Shown piece after piece: positions 5,729-6,395 of a stretch of 6,395 nt of DNA. How positions within the stretch are numbered: the first letter of the stretch is position 1; the number at the start of each line of letters is the position of its first letter. A program made the position numbers and the translations under genes. The notes below the pieces were generated by a model that worked only from the letters and a program-made list of their open reading frames with translations, ran no database searches and was not told the origin of the DNA. Source of the stretch: Desulfobacteraceae bacterium (GTDB lineage Bacteria; Desulfobacterota; DSM-4660; Desulfatiglandales; Desulfatiglandaceae). Where the stretch lies: positions 1 to 6,395 of the forward strand of contig JABMQV010000122.1 of NCBI GenBank assembly GCA_013203065.1, given 5' to 3'.

Positions 5729-6395
5729 ATGGATTTTGAATTTTCGCAGGAACAACGTCTGCTCCAGGATTCGGTTCGCCGATTCTGCGAGAAAGAATTG
5801 CCACGGGAGATTATCCGTAAATCAGATGAGGATGAGGAACTCCCATCGGGACTCTGGTCAAAGATGGCCCAGCTAGGGTGGCTGGGAATTGCCTTGCCCG
5901 AAGAGTATGGTGGAACGGGAGGGTCTATCATCGAGCAACTGATCATTATGGAAGAAATATCTCGATATTCACCGGCGCTGGCCACAAGTTTCATGACAAC
6001 GAATTCCTTTGGGGCCCGCACGATTCTAAACAATGGGTCCGAGTTACAGAAGAATCACTTTCTGCCAAAAATCACTCAAGGCGAGGTTGAATTCTGTCTG
6101 GCAATGACGGAACCCGGCGGGGGGACAGATATCTTGGGCTCACTAAAAACGACCGCTGAAACTCAAGGAGGTGAATTTGTCATAAATGGCCAAAAGACGT
6201 TTATCAGTGATGCGTTGATTGCTGACTATATGATTCTCGTTGCAAGAACAGATAAACGGCCGGAAAAGAAATCAAAGGGTGTTTCTCTTATTATTGTAGG
6301 GACGAAGCAGAACGGAGTTGAGTTACGGAAACTTCGCAAACTGGGAATACGGGCCTCTACGGTCAGTGAAATTTTTTTGACCGATGTGCGTGTTC
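5729..6395 (+). CDS. Acyl-CoA dehydrogenase, N-terminal part (runs off the window)
   Basis: The open frame runs without a stop to the window edge, giving 222 complete codons of a protein usually of 380-400 residues. It matches the acyl-CoA dehydrogenase family, FAD flavoproteins that form the alpha,beta double bond of acyl-CoA thioesters and pass electrons to electron-transfer flavoprotein. The N-terminal helical domain starts MDFEFSQEQRLLQDSVRRFC and includes GWLGIALPEEYGGTGG. The middle beta domain carries FCLAMTEPGGGTD at 122-134, the FAD/substrate motif (usually EPxAGSD), then INGQKTFISDALIADYMI and GIRASTVSEIFLTDVRV. The catalytic glutamate lies in the missing C-terminal part, so activity and chain-length class cannot be judged. 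The ATG is supported by AGAGGA (5718-5723) at 5-nt spacing. It follows maoC by 128 bp and probably belongs to the same catabolic unit. Confidence 0.93.
   Translation, partial: MDFEFSQEQRLLQDSVRRFCEKELPREIIRKSDEDEELPSGLWSKMAQLGWLGIALPEEYGGTGGSIIEQLIIMEEISRYSPALATSFMTTNSFGARTILNNGSELQKNHFLPKITQGEVEFCLAMTEPGGGTDILGSLKTTAETQGGEFVINGQKTFISDALIADYMILVARTDKRPEKKSKGVSLIIVGTKQNGVELRKLRKLGIRASTVSEIFLTDVRV

Noticed and set aside
5704..6033. 109-codon - strand frame and a 70-codon + strand frame over the right-hand gene
   Set aside because: Both are shadows of the acyl-CoA dehydrogenase frame, which begins at 5729 and shows clear family motifs throughout.

Overview
This window looks like a stretch of a bacterial catabolic operon, with every gene on the + strand. 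By eye the base composition is moderate (close to half G+C). The content suggests an anaerobic or facultative bacterium: ATP-dependent lactam-hydrolase subunits, an Old Yellow Enzyme-type reductase with a 4Fe-4S cluster, a MaoC hydratase, an acyl-CoA dehydrogenase and a sigma-54-like promoter. A Desulfobacterota (deltaproteobacterial) origin would fit, but that is inference; no phylogenetic marker is present.

Layout. Positions 1-275 are non-coding and hold two inverted-repeat structures (15-59 and 117-158), read here as upstream terminators or a structured leader. Three tightly packed genes follow, encoding a complete PxpABC set (5-oxoprolinase / LamB-YcsF + KipI + KipA families): pxpA-like 276-1052, pxpB-like 1054-1872 (1-nt gap) and pxpC-like 1865-2845 (8-nt overlap). 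After a 141-bp gap comes a 649-residue flavo/iron-sulfur reductase of the FadH / 2-enoate reductase family (2987-4936). A 193-bp gap with a good sigma-54-type promoter candidate (5047-5063) precedes a MaoC-type hydratase (5130-5600). A 128-bp gap with a 15-bp dyad precedes an acyl-CoA dehydrogenase that runs off the right edge (5729-6395).

How the genes may work together (inference). PxpABC enzymes open a five-membered lactam (5-oxoproline) with ATP. The other three genes form a set for reducing, hydrating and dehydrogenating acyl-CoA or enoate intermediates. The linkage, and changes at several family-conserved positions in all three Pxp subunits, suggest that this PxpABC set may open a different lactam or cyclic amide made during breakdown of an N-heterocycle or similar compound, with the product passing to a beta-oxidation-like route. 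Simple 5-oxoproline scavenging beside an unrelated acyl-CoA pathway remains the plain alternative.

No tRNA, rRNA, CRISPR array, insertion sequence or broken gene was seen.
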